This document shows, one piece after another, positions 1 through 10,146 of a stretch of DNA of 35,282 nt (positions are counted from its first letter, which is position 1; every line of letters begins with the position of its first letter). The notes beneath the pieces were generated by a model. It did not search any database. It was not told where the DNA came from and saw only the letters and a list, made by a program, of their open reading frames with translations. Source of the DNA: Phytophthora quininea (Eukaryota; Oomycota; Peronosporomycetes; Peronosporales; Peronosporaceae); NCBI GenBank assembly GCA_011947345.1, contig JAAVTG010001034.1:1-35282 (forward strand), written 5' to 3'. Position numbers and translations under genes: made by a program.

Positions 1-25
1 TCAAAGCAGAGACCGACGCCCACAA

Positions 26-395
26 GTGGTCAACGAGTTGACGCAACTCGTCAAGGATGCCAAGAACACGAGGGATTACAGCGTAGTGCTAGCCAAGATC
101 AACGACATTGAGACGAAGGTGAAGGGCGTGACCGGCATGGAGACGGCAGCGGAAAAGTGCGGGATACCAAGTTCTACCTTTGGTTCAAGATGGGCATGCA
201 GCCAGCAGATATCACAACCGCCGAGAAGAGTGGCTACGAGGCGTTCATCCATACTATGAAGTATGTCAAGATAGCCGCTCAGAACAAAAGGAGGAGACCA
301 AGAAGCTTGCAGCGGCGGGGAAAACTGCAGACGAGGAAGGACACGTCGTAGCTGCCACCGGTGGCTGGGGCATCGGAGCTGTGTCAGCAGGATAA
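26..395 (+). pseudogene. Possible RXLR-effector C-terminal (WY-like) relic
   Basis: A coding scrap is spread over three forward frames (26 to about 150, 157 to about 285, then to 395). It has no Met-signal peptide and no RXLR or dEER motif inside the window, so only a C-terminal part is present, probably continuing left of the window. The readable part has an amphipathic helix with spaced Leu/Val/Ile, then an aromatic stretch (FYLWFKMGMQPADI), like the W/Y-motif helices in C-terminal domains of Phytophthora RXLR effectors, which act inside plant cells. It then has a Lys/Glu/Ala-rich tail. At least two frame changes break it. The family assignment rests on motif resemblance only; it could equally be another secreted or hypothetical oomycete protein. 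Confidence 0.3.
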
Positions 396-462
396 GCATG
401 AAGTATGGTTTGGGATTATTACCATTTCTTAGCTGGACGCCTAATGATAGGTACTACGAAAC

Positions 463-2043
463 TTGCAGACGATGCCCCAAATCACCGCTCTGCGGCCATT
501 TCCAACCGGGAAGGGCCTCCCCACTCGCTCGAGCGTCGACTCGACCAAATGGGCCAGAAGAGTCCTCTTTTCCTCACGAAGGATGTCACGAGAGTTTTTG
601 GCTCAAAAACTGCAGAGTTTCTTTCGCTACGAGATTTGGGTCAATGCGTTCAAGCTGCAGGTTGCTGTCGTGCGGAATGTTATGCTCAGTGTGTCTTTCG
701 CTTGGGTTGCCACTGCGTGCTTTGCTCTTGGCAATATTTTCTCTGGTAAAGCAGCTCGATATCAGTCCACCGAAGAGTTGATTGTCTCTAACTTTCTTTG
801 GTTTGGCATTTGGTACTGCGGTTTGGTGCTGGTGGGCCACATTCCAGCCATGCGGTCGCTTCATTTCGTCGACACTCCAAACCAACTACCGCCAGTTCTC
901 TTCTGTCTCAAGAAGCTTTTCCTCGGCAGCTATCGACAGTTTTTCTTGAGTTTTTGCTCACTTTTGGCTCGATGGCTCGTAGCGAGCACCGACCTTAAGA
1001 AAGTCGAACTAGCAGTGTATTTTGCGATCGTGTGCTCTGCAGGGTACAATGTTGCTATCGGACTTGCCTTTCGAAGAGTTTTCTTCTTGGAAACGCAAGA
1101 AGGTCGTGCTCGACTCGATCGAAGCAGAAGGAAATCCCGCACTCGACAAATACTGCCGTCGCCGTCTACCGAGAAGCCTGAACACGACAAACCACGCTAC
1201 CGAACCGTGTACATTAAGGCTCTGTCGCAGCCTCTTGGACTGCTAATGATCGCTGGATATGTGCACGTTGTGTGTTGGCAGAAGCTAGCGAAACAGGGCG
1301 GCTCAGCTGTTGCGTGGTTCATGGCTGGCAGTTTGCTACTCAAGTTTCTAGTCCAAGAAGTACTGAAGCATTGCGTTCTCAAGACTCGAATCCGGGATGT
1401 ACGAGCGATGGCGGTGCTGGTGGGAATTCCGACAGTGCTCATTGACACGCAGACGCGGATCATTTTGCTCGGTTTGCAGAGCTCGCAGTCGGTCGTGGCT
1501 GGCACGATTGGGATGGTCTTCGTTGAGATCGCCACTCGCTTCATCAAAGCTCTGTGGGTCGTCAAGGCGATACGTAAAAGAAGAAGAACGATGCTGCAAT
1601 GGAGCTCTCCCTACGGCCAATAATCCTCGAACGTTTCGATGCCGAGAAAGCTTCTTCGCATCGTGCTAGCTCGACACATTCACGATTATTCGCACTGGGT
1701 GGGCAAATGTCATGCGTATCATACAGCCGAGATCCACGCAGATATGTTCGCAGAGTACATTTCCATCGGCTGCTCGACTGCAGTCTACTGTATTCTCGGG
1801 GAAAACCCGCATTACGCGAGACTTCATGCCAACGGTGTTGGCCGACATCTCTCGAAGCAACTGGAAGTTTTCACTTTCCAGTTTATGGTGGAAATCTTCG
1901 TAGACTTTGTGTCGATCGCTGTCGAGATGGTGGCGGGAATTGACTTCACGCGTGTGAAAGGGCTCGGTGCGTTCTTCGCGATGGTGTTCATGGTGATCGC
2001 TTTCCTTAACGTCACTCTGATCGTGATGATATACATGGATTAA
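463..2043 (+). pseudogene. Multispanning membrane protein split by an in-frame stop
   Basis: A single forward frame is open from 463 to 2043 except for one TAA at 1621-1623. The first part (386 codons; a more likely Met is at 583) carries about six hydrophobic helices, around 680-745, 790-840, 1010-1060, 1225-1260, 1310-1350 and 1490-1535, with a basic loop at 1100-1170 between them. The part after the stop begins RKLLRIVLARHIHDYSHWVG and continues through an AYHTAEIHADMFAEYISIGCS segment, then two or three more membrane helices to a natural TAA at 2041. It resembles the many lineage-specific oomycete polytopic membrane proteins of unknown function. Because both halves share one frame, the stop is a substitution rather than a frameshift. 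This could be a dead gene, or a base error in the assembly. No intron that removes the stop and keeps the frame is obvious. Confidence 0.55.
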
Positions 2044-2287
2044 CACAATTGATGCCGATTCTACTACTACTTTTCTTTGTCGTTTTGGTGCAGTTGTCGG
2101 ACCGGCAATGCCGCAGACGACGCTGCAAGACCTGCTTCCTTGAGGTAATCACCCGATGGATGGCCTGGCTGGAAAAATGAATGGGGATCACTGGTGCTGT
2201 TGGCGAGGCTGGGTCGACTGTGGTTGGCATCTCTGTCTTTCAGGCCGTGTCAGTCACCCGTAGCTGCCACATGATGATGAGATTTTT

Positions 2288-4274
2288 TTACTTATTCACG
2301 TCCCGGTCGACAGTCAAACCGCAGCCTCCGTTCTTCGTCAAGAATTTCAACACCTTGTGCACCTTCACGACTTGCTCTTTGCCGTTGCGGAAGACTCGCT
2401 CAATAGCCATTTTCTCCACGCATGCACAGTGGTCCTGAACTTGTCGACTACGACGATTTCACATCGAGCTGCGAGACGGCGGGCTAACATTTTGACAGGG
2501 CCTGCTGGACAGTTCTTGATGTGAGAGTTGCATGCAGCACCGCTATCACCGAAGCCAATGATCGTCTTTTTGTTCTTTAGCGCCATCTCATTGATGGCAC
2601 GGTTGATCTGACGGGTCTGATCATCCATGCTCAAAGAAAAAGTTGATGTGCTCCATGAAGACCGATAGACTCACCGTTTTCTTGGTCGGCGTGGCTCGAA
2701 GGAGGTCGCGCACTTTGGTGTCTTTGGCAATCTCGTTCCTGGAGCGGCAATTCGACCGCATGAACCCGCTTGCACTACGGTATTCGTGAAAGCGCACTGA
2801 CTTCCCGAGGTTGTTTGTAGCTGTGATAAAGTCTGTTCGACCCAGATCAATCCCCCACACAACGTCGTAGTCGGTGAGCTTGCCCTTCGGTGTCTTGAGA
2901 GCCTGGGTCCCAGGACGGTCGACGTAGTGGCGTCGGATGCCACGTCGCCGCTCGATCGCCGTTTCTTGGCTCGTTTCTTTCCTCTGGTAGGGCGGCTCAT
3001 GTGGATGGAGACGCCGTATCCATCCGTCGAGATCTCCCTCGCGAATGCCCTCTTCTCCTCCTTCTCCACTGCGTCGATTCGGAAGAAACGACGCCACCAC
3101 AGGTCGCTGAGCTCTTTCTACCGAGACTCATTCTTCCTGTGCAAGCTCTCCCCAGTGTCCATGTCTCGTGGCCAAGCTCCACCGTCATGGCCAGGTCGGC
3201 GGGGCTCCATTTCAGAAGCCCTCGGAATGCACTCGAGTCCATGGTGAAGTAGCCTCGAAACCCTTTTGGACGGCAGCAACCCGTAGACACGAAGCCCATC
3301 AACTTCGTCATTGTCGGCGTTCTGGATGTTGGTAGCCTCAATCTCCTTCAGGAATCCATGCATCACTGGCACCAAGTCATGCGGTTTCCAGCTTACTTTG
3401 CCGCTAGGAACTCGCGTAGTCTTGGCACGCAGACTCTGGACCACGGAATCGTTCCCAGTGTAGTCGGTTGCAAACACCGCATCGAGCAAAGTATGAGCTT
3501 CCTCTTGTCGAGTACAAGCGTCTCCAGAGTATGTCGTCTCAGTCGCTTGGCGAAGTTCGCCACGACGCTATTCTGAGTGTTGGTCGCCGTCACGATGGCA
3601 GCTATCGCCAGCCATGGGCTACGGTGGGTTGCGTCGATTGGAGCCGTGGCGCCACGTAGCTGCATGAAGTCAAACCCAGCGAACTCTAGTTCTCTGTTGA
3701 ACTTGTTTGGTGGCTGGCCGTAGAAGGTTTTGGTTGAAAACCAGGCCTGAAAGACCACTTTCGCGAAGCGAGGGCACCGCCGACCGCCTGAGCTAGCTTG
3801 TTCCAGCTGAAATCGCTGCCACAATGACGCCTTGGTGCTGCTTCGGTTGGCGACGAAGCTGAGGCAGGTCTGGAAAAACTCCTTGCCCATGACGCCCAAT
3901 GTCTTCCCGTTCTGCAATTCCCGTAGAACGTAAAAGCTGGCCAGCAAGTAACTTTCAGCCACGTCTTGATTGATGTCGAGGAGAACGTCATCCCACGCCA
4001 GCGCCCGAGCTTCCTTGCGGCAGAACTGATGCATGGTCTTCTTGATGACAAAGACGTCGAGGCCTTTGTGGCGCTGCAGCAGCTCAGCGAAGTCCGGGCG
4101 GGAGCACCTGCGGAGACTCGGTCTACGTCTTGCTCCATTATTGCTGGTATGGCGGCGAATCCAAAAGTGACGAGGGAATGGCAACTTCAACCTCATACGA
4201 ACTAACACCATCATTGTTAGGCTGATCACCACATAATTATTTTGCAGGACGAATGGAAACTGTTGTAAAAGCAA
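2288..4274 (-). pseudogene. Fanzor (eukaryotic TnpB-like RNA-guided nuclease) relic
   Basis: Reading the reverse strand from 4274 to a TAA at 2288 through several frames gives a protein resembling Fanzor, the eukaryotic relatives of TnpB that are RuvC-type, RNA-guided DNA nucleases carried by transposons. In order: a helical N-terminal half (about 4170-3500) with an aromatic SYLLASFYVLRELQNGKTLG segment; a TDGYGVSIHMSRP strand (about 3030-2990); a RuvC-I-like VVWGIDLGRTDFITATNN with the expected Asp (about 2860); a TPTKKTVSLSVF linker (about 2680); a KKTIIGFGDSG segment followed by PAGPVKMLARRLAARCEIVVVD (about 2570-2450); and a C-terminal CGLTVDRDVNK that fits the RuvC-III Asp motif (about 2320). 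The zinc-ribbon cysteines between the last two are largely lost (only HAC and GGC remain). At least four frame changes are needed, so no functional product can be read from this copy as given. Family assignment is by motif recall, not search. Confidence 0.6.
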
Positions 4275-4301
4275 TTCGCTTGTTTTCTTCTTTTTAATAA
4301 C

Positions 4302-4590
4302 TTAGTTGTCGGTGAGGTCGTCGTCCAGGTTGACACCGAGCTCCTTGGCCACCTGCAGCATATCCTTATCGCCGCGGTCACTGATGTTGATGACCACCAA
4401 CCTTGTCTGAGGGGAGTGTGAACGCCAGCATGACGCCGCAGTATACTTCGCTCCACGAAGGAATCATACCGGTGCTCGAGAGCTCGATAAGCTGGAAGGC
4501 CTCAAGAGCTACCTTGTCAGTGACGCTCCGGTTTGGAGGGATTAAACAATAAGCTGTTAGAAGTTGTATTGATGCCATATCTACTCGCAA
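4302..4590 (-). pseudogene. Tryptophan synthase beta-chain C-terminal relic
   Basis: The reverse strand encodes the last roughly 95 residues of a TrpB-like protein in two frames: RSVTDKVALEAFQLIELSST (about 4540-4480) fits the 'SVTD-EALEAFQLLSRTEGI' region, and after a one-frame change near 4398 the sequence VVVINISDRGDKDMLQVAKE fits the 'VVNLSGRGDKD' phosphate-binding segment near the TrpB C-terminus, ending at a TAA at 4302. The catalytic pyridoxal-lysine domain is missing. Within the surviving part, the canonical SGRGDKD reads SDRGDKD and the conserved 'IPALESSHA' reads IPSWSEVYC, so it has drifted as well as being truncated. It lies just upstream of the Fanzor relic on the same strand and may have been captured or broken by insertion. 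Confidence 0.6.
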
Positions 4591-4610
4591 GAGTTCGAGT
4601 CGCTACATCT

Positions 4611-5053
4611 TCACACAATGGTGAAGTCTGACACGAACTGAGGAGTGCCAGTGATTTTGTTGAGCAGGAAAGCACACACCAGCGAGGGTTCTTCCGGAAC
4701 GTTAAACCCTGCCGCAGTCGCGCGTCCAACTCGACCGAATTGTGGTGAAGCTTGGACGACATTCGCCATGTTGAACAGCAGCCCGAGGTGCGGCAGATGA
4801 AACACGTTGAGGTCTCCTCCACTCGTCACGCCGATGACATCGACAAAGTTGTCTCGGATGAACCGTCCGAGTGCGTTAAGAGATCGAGCGATGGCGCCGT
4901 CGGTCAATTCCTCCGTGTCGTTGGGCGGTTCGCTGCCTGGCCACAGTTGGTGGCCTGAGCTTCCTTCGAGGATGGCAAAGTTCCCACCTGAGAGGTAGGC
5001 CTTGGACTCGTCCGGACTCTCACAACATCAAAGACGTCAATCAATGGTTTCAT
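4611..5053 (-). pseudogene. Unrecognised protein fragment
   Basis: A reverse-strand reading begins at an ATG at 5053 (MKPLIDVFDVV), changes frame near 5015 and then stays open to a stop at 4611, giving about 140 residues. The readable part contains LSGGNFAILEGSSGHQLWPG, then a mixed helix/strand segment DNFVDVIGVTSGGDLNVF and a Pro/Gly-containing tail ending VSDFTIV. I do not recognise the family. It lies about 20 nt upstream of the TrpB-like relic on the same strand, but nothing in it looks like tryptophan synthase, so I treat it as separate. It may be a fragment of a host gene stranded next to a transposon, or an exon of a gene I cannot assemble. Confidence 0.3.
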
Positions 5054-5130
5054 TTTTTCCCAAAGAAAATAGTTTCACTCGCTAGCTATTACAGGCGTGT
5101 GGCATCAATCGACTTGTTACCTTCGCGACG

Positions 5131-7657
5131 ATGACCAAGTCCGTGAACCCGCCGCGACAAATGACCTGGGACGACAATGAGGTGGAAGTGCTGCAGCTGT
5201 CGGCTCCGACGACCGCGACGCTCGTCATGTCGACGCCTAAACTTCGCGGCCCGGTGGTGGTTAAGGAGCGACCATCAGCCGTCAGCAAAATTCACCCCGA
5301 GACGGACGTGGCTCGTCGACACAGCGGCTCGACTATCGTGATGAAACGACTTGCCACTGGGTTAACCACTGCAATTCCCCATCCACACCAAGTCTGCTCA
5401 CCTCCAAGCTCTCTTCGCCATGGTCGTGTGCATTTGTCTGCTCTGGACCGTGTGGCTCATCCTGCTCAACGTCGCGCCAAATTACACCGTCAACCGCGTC
5501 ATGAACACCCAAAACTTCGACAATGGTTCCTTCTGGCTGTTTGTCGATCCGCCGCCATTCATACTATGGCTAGCCGTCACCGGCTTGTCGATTGTCGGCG
5601 TCGGATATATTGTCATTCTGGTCAAGATGCTGACCAAGCCAAAGCACGTGGCCCAAGCACCGCCTGTAAAGGCTCTTCAGTCGGAAAAGACCAACTCGAA
5701 GCTGTCTTCTTTGCGTCCAAGGTGGTGGCTACGGTGGAAGCTGACAGGAAATCCAAGCAGCTTGCGGTGGGTAGTCTAATTCGTCGCGTAAAGTTGAGTC
5801 TGGTCTGACCTTTGTGCTGATTGCTCGATCTCCTAGAAGCTGTGGCTGAAGGTGGGTGATCTGATCTTTGAGACCGTCCTGCTTGTCCAAATTCTCGAGG
5901 CCGGGTCTCCTAAAGTGATCGTTGCCATCTTCACCATAATCGTCGCTTCCAACGCGTTAGTGTGCACTCTGATAATGTTTCTTCCCTTCAAGCGCATGGG
6001 ACTCTTTGAAACCCTCGTCGACCTCCTGTAAGTGACTGATCATCACTTGTTGCTTGACGCAGAGCTTACTTAATTCTTGCCGCAGGTTCGACATGTTGAT
6101 TGCTGTGGGCTGCCCGATGCTCATTCTCATCTACTGCCTCTCGACTTTCAGCTTCCCACGCGCAAAACTCGCCATTAATTTTGAAATCTTCCCCGCAGGA
6201 TGGTTCGAACAGCAGGCCAGTGTGATCGCAGACCCCGTCCAGACTGCAGTGATCTACAAGAGTCTCAAGTCGCTGCGAATCACGTCCGTGCTCGAGTTCT
6301 TCGCTCGCATGGGAGTCCACGCCACATTATTCATGCGGCTTCGTTACTTGGTCATTCTCATCCAAGAGCCTAGCAAGCAGCAGCTTCGAGCGTATCCCAG
6401 TCGACACCGTCGCGCTGCCGCCGTCTTTATCACTTTTGCTTTTCTCCTGCTCATTTTCGTTGGCCAAAGCATGCGCACGTCGGCAATCGCCTGCAAACCC
6501 CACTCAGAGTGTGTCATGAACGCACACCGATGGACATTTCTTGAGAACGGCTCGCTGAGGCAGTGTCCGTGTTTGATGCTGATTGACCGAGATATCGCTC
6601 CGAAGACGTATGCTGAATGGCAACAACCGCTCAACGTGACTGAGAAAGTGGCCAACTTGGCCTCAACTGGTGATCTCCAGACACTGCAGTTGACAAATCG
6701 ATACTTACCAGTGCTACCTGATGAACTCCGACGGTGCACGCAGATGCGGCATTTGTACGTGTTTTTAATGGTCTGTCGGAATATTTCAGCTGACATCTTG
6801 AACATGTAGGTCTCTGGAATACACTCACACGCAGACGCTCCCCGTCTGGATCAAGAACTACACCAATCTCGAATTCCTGTACGAAATTGTTGCTTTGGAA
6901 ATGGCTAGTAAAATGCGCTAACTCGTGTGCTTGTGCAGCCACCTTGAGAGCAAATTCACGAGCCCATTCGTGACATTACCGGACGATATGTTTGACAACA
7001 TGGCGTCGTTGACGTTTATTCACTTCGCTGGCTTCGTCCCCATGAGGAAACTCCCGTCATTTCGAGGACTCACGAACCTCAAGTCGCTGACGTTGGCAGT
7101 GTTTCTCATGCTCGAAGAACTGCCGAGTTTTGATAGCCTTCGTAGTATTGAACGGGTATTGATCACGTGCATTCCAACTCTCGTCGATCTGCCGGATTTC
7201 TCGCCGATTCGAAACGTCAAGTCGCTGATTTTGACGGATCGAGGCACGTGGTGCTGCAATGGCTTTCTTGGCCAGTGCAATCTACAGAATCCAATGTGTG
7301 GAGTGCACCCGTTGTGGGGACTCCAGCAGCTACGTGTTTACCACCCGATGCTCAAGTTGCAACCCCGAGACATTGAAATTGCTGGCCAAATTCCCTGAGA
7401 CTGTCTGTACTGATTTGATACTCCCTGGATCATTGGAAGGACCTCCTACTGCAGAGACGATGGACCCGTGCCAAGGTACGCTCTATCGACAGTGTGAAAG
7501 TCCCAATGGCGTGGAGACAATGTGCTACAACGCTCGATTCATGGGGATCGCCTGCGATACCAATCAGTATCCCATTGCAATGCGGCGCAGACAAATCCAA
7601 CTCAATGTCGGCGATCCATGCAACCCTCAGTACGAAGCGTGGCTCGGCTGTAAGTGA
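5131..7657 (+). CDS. Membrane protein with LRRs and C-terminal WLGC domain
   Basis: Five exons are supported: 5131-5770, 5837-6027, 6086-6754, 6810-6878 and 6939-7657, with introns of 66, 58, 55 and 60 nt that all begin GT, end AG and keep frame. The N-terminus is hydrophilic. About five membrane helices follow (around 5420-5470, 5560-5625, 5910-5985, 6093-6155, 6414-6470). Then come leucine-rich repeats (about 6650-7230: LQTLQLTN, LPDELRRCTQM, LPVWIKNYTNL and similar) and a Cys-rich C-terminus ending CNPQYEAWLGCK, the signature of oomycete WLGC-domain proteins. No function is established for the family; a surface receptor or scaffold is plausible from the topology. Three frame breaks: near 5365 (+1 or -2), and one missing base at each of G4 7316-7319 and C4 7363-7366. 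The latter two sit inside the conserved Cys-rich domain and look like consensus errors. Confidence 0.75.
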
Positions 7658-7917
7658 GAAATTGAGGAGAACTATTAAAGCGTTGCACTTGTATTAGTTT
7701 TCCGCTGGAGACTTGAGTGGCGAGCGAGCAGCTGCGAATACTGGGGAAGAATACTGTCGGCTTTGTGATTGTTCGTGATCTCAATAACAGCATCACTGTT
7801 TGCTCCAAGAGTAAATCTGCTGGAAGCGGGTGCGTCGTGGGGTTAAACACGATGCACAGTACCAACGTGAACGAGTTGAGCGACGTGAAGACAATGCTGG
7901 GGCAGATGATAAACTAG
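7658..7917 (+). other. Gap with a small unassigned open frame
   Basis: Just after the WLGC gene, a forward frame without an ATG start near its beginning is open from about 7717 to a TAG at 7915 (66 codons, ending TMLGQMIN). The sequence includes GKNTVGFVIVRDLNNSITVC. It matches no family I recognise. It could be a separate small relic, or an alternative last exon of the upstream gene, since a GTAAGT follows the WLGC codons at about 7651. Support for coding is weak. Confidence 0.2.
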
Positions 7918-8440
7918 TTAGTCGTCAAAATGCCGTTCGTGAGCCAGATAATTGTTCGCCAGCCCAGCGATGATCATGTGCGGGTTGACGAACGCTGCCG
8001 ACTTGTACTTAAGCCCTTGCAAGAGTTTCTCCATGGGTGAAGCGTACATGCAGGCAGCAGACGCATCGGCCAGAAAGCCAAAGACTTTGCCCACATTTTG
8101 TCTTGACTGATCAGTGACCCCAAGTTTGGCGATGATAGCGTAGATAACAACAACCAGGATGGACAACATCACTAGCAGAACTTTGTTGACGTAGCGATGC
8201 TGGGTGGTGTAAACGGAGAGGAAGACCAGCGCGATAAAGTCTCCGACCTAGTAGACCCAGTTCTCGATCATGTAGCCGTAGAACATCCAGACGTGGTAGT
8301 TCGACTACTGCGTGGCGAGGATGCTGCAGGCCACCCCACGTTTTTCTGCTTGAAGACACGGTAGATGAGGATCGATGGACTCGATCATCATCATGCCGGA
8401 GCAGGCTGCTAGTGTCTTGATCACCAAAACTGCTGTTCGC
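7918..8440 (-). pseudogene. SWEET/MtN3 sugar transporter pseudogene
   Basis: On the reverse strand one frame from about 8330 to the stop at 7918 encodes the central and C-terminal helices of an MtN3/saliva (SWEET) sugar transporter. Visible elements are SNYHVWMFYGYMIENWVY, VGDFIALVFLSVYTTQHRYV, a membrane helix VMLSILVVVIYAIIAKLG, and the second triple-helix bundle start GKVFGFLADASAACMYASP followed by MEKLLQGLKYKSAAFVNPH. The N-terminal helix is in another frame near 8440-8350 (IKTLAACSGMMMIES). Two TAG stops interrupt the main frame, at 8305-8307 and 8248-8250. The last helices are missing after ANNYLAHERHFDD. SWEETs move sugars down their gradient across membranes; oomycetes carry expanded families, and this copy is dead. 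Confidence 0.7.
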
Positions 8441-8673
8441 CACCGTTGTTAGATGCTCAAAGAAGACAATTTGAAAATGAGTCAAAGGAAACAAGCTCGA
8501 CTTGCTGAATCGTAGCTGATGGCATTTTACTTGTTCGACCGCCACCATGAGCTCACGTGTTGCCTCTAGCCACAGGATGTCGTCACCGTCAACGTGGACA
8601 ATATTGTCCACACCAGCGTACCTCGGTTACGATAGGTTACCTTTCAATTCCTAACCAATCATCCAAATCCGGT

Positions 8674-9505
8674 ATGATGCTGCGCCGCCCCCTGCGCTCA
8701 ATTCTGCGTGCGACGCGCTCGGGGCCGTTGCGTACCGTGCGAATTTCTCGCTCGAGTCGTCGGTTTGCATCATCGCGAGGCTTCTCGCACGTTTTGGACT
8801 TCGTCACGATCCAGCCTCCGAATGGCCAGTTGACTCCGAAAGACTTTAAGCTGAAGGCTGCACTGGTGGTGAATACAGCGTCGAGATGCGGCCACGCAGC
8901 GCAATTGAAAGGACTGCAGCAGCTGCATGAGAAATACGGTGAGAAGGGGCTCTGGTCGTGGCGGTGCCGTCCAACGACTTTGCCGGGCAAGAACCAGGAA
9001 GCTCTGACGAGATCCGAGAGCTGTACAAGACCAAGTTTGGAGTGACGTTCCCTATCGCTGAAAAGACTGCCGTGAGTGGAGAAAAGGCCCACCCGTTCTT
9101 CAAGAAGATCGCAGACCGATACAGCGCCTCAGTGGCTCCGACGTAAGAGGTTTCGAGGATTAGAGTGCTTTATTGTGGACTGATAACTTGTTTGCTGACT
9201 GTAGGTGGAACTTTGACAAGTTCTTGGTGGATTATCGAGGAGATATGAGAGCAGTGTTCCCGAATGACACGGACCCACTTGTGGCCGAGGTGATCACGGA
9301 GATTGAGGAAGTGCTGGAAGAATTGCCGCGTGCGTTGGCTGCTGGTCCGGATGTTGAAGATGGAGAGTATGACTTCGATGACAGTGACAGCGATAGTGAT
9401 AGTGATAGTGATGATGAAGAGGAATACGACGACGAAGAAGACGACGACAGTGATAGTGACAGCGACGATGAAGAAGAGGAAGATACGAGGGCTCGAGTCA
9501 AGTAA
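8674..9505 (+). CDS. Glutathione peroxidase-like protein with acidic tail
   Basis: Exon 1 starts at tandem ATGs 8674/8677 and ends at 9142; a 62-nt intron (9143-9204) joins in phase 2 to exon 2, which ends at 9505. The first 35 residues are Arg/Ser-rich with few acids, like a mitochondrial targeting peptide. The catalytic region reads LVVNTASRCGHAAQ, with Cys in place of selenocysteine as in thiol-type GPX enzymes, followed by VAVPSNDFAGQEPGS (the conserved N/D-F-x-x-QEP segment) and the WNF-DKFLVD motif at the exon junction. Such enzymes reduce hydroperoxides using thioredoxin or glutathione. One base is missing near 8952, between EKGL and VVAVP. The tail of about 60 residues after the domain is almost pure Asp/Glu/Ser, which is unusual for the family. 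Confidence 0.8.
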
Positions 9506-9522
9506 TTCGTAGTGACGTCCGT

Positions 9523-10072
9523 TCAATAAACGTCTGCGAAGTGGTCGCCATAAGGAAAAGGTGCCCGCGGCACATTTAAAGAGAGATTGTCGGTCGACAT
9601 CATTGTCAAAATCTTGCCGACGAGCTCGGAGTATTCGCTGTCGAGTGAAATCTTGGGCCAGCCCGTGTGCAACTCACACCAGGCCAAACCCATTTGTTTC
9701 TCGTAGTCGTCGTAGTTGCGACTGTCATCGAATGCCGTCTGGTACGCTTTCTTCTGGTTGACACACACAGTGTGTCTAGTATTCGTGAAGACGAAATCGA
9801 TCACGCCACTGACATCCAACCGGCCATTCAGTTTGGTGGGGGGGATCTCAAAGTCGCGGACAAGCTTCGCGTCCTCGGCTTCAGTCGATCCCATCGAAAA
9901 GAGCCGCCACTGTCGCCTCAACCTTGTCGGCGTACAGGTCACGACGAGCCTGCATCACTTTCTCTATCACGTGCTGAGCACTGCCATCGTGAAGAGAGCA
10001 CGAAACCTTTCCATATGAGCGATTGCCCTCGCCGTAAATGCCATAAATGTGGTCCCTGGTAATTCGACCCAA
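9523..10072 (-). pseudogene. Possible PD-(D/E)XK-like (Crinkler C-terminal type) fragment
   Basis: Two reverse-strand frames (10072-9881 and about 9900-9523) read together as one domain with a frame change near 9890. It contains YGKVSCSLHDGSAQHVIEKV, then GRLDVSGVIDFVFTNTRHTV followed by CVNQKKAYQTAFDD and YDDYEKQMGLAWCELHTGW. The pattern 'G-x-x-D-[hydrophobic]...[hydrophobic]-x-x-K-K' followed by a helix with a Gln recalls the PD-(D/E)XK nuclease-like domains found at the C-termini of some oomycete Crinkler-type proteins, where the strand normally reads 'V-E-A-K-K'. Here the acidic residue is Asn-Gln, so a catalytic site is not intact. The assignment is tentative; no start codon or upstream domain was found on this strand. 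Confidence 0.25.
9525..9530 (+). terminator. AATAAA poly(A)-like signal of the GPX gene
   Basis: AATAAA lies 20 nt after the GPX stop codon. Oomycete polyadenylation signals are degenerate, so this is suggestive only. Confidence 0.35.
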
Positions 10073-10146
10073 GGGCTCTGGGCTTTACATAATTGACATC
10101 AAGTGCCTCAACTGCGAACTCAATTCGTTCCGGTGGTGTTGGATAT

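Noticed and set aside
1621..1623. Programmed stop readthrough in the membrane protein
   Set aside because: No readthrough context (such as CARYYA after the stop) is present; nonsense mutation or base error is simpler.
9232..9501. Ser/Leu-rich reverse open frame
   Set aside because: Product of the GPX acidic-tail repeat read backwards.
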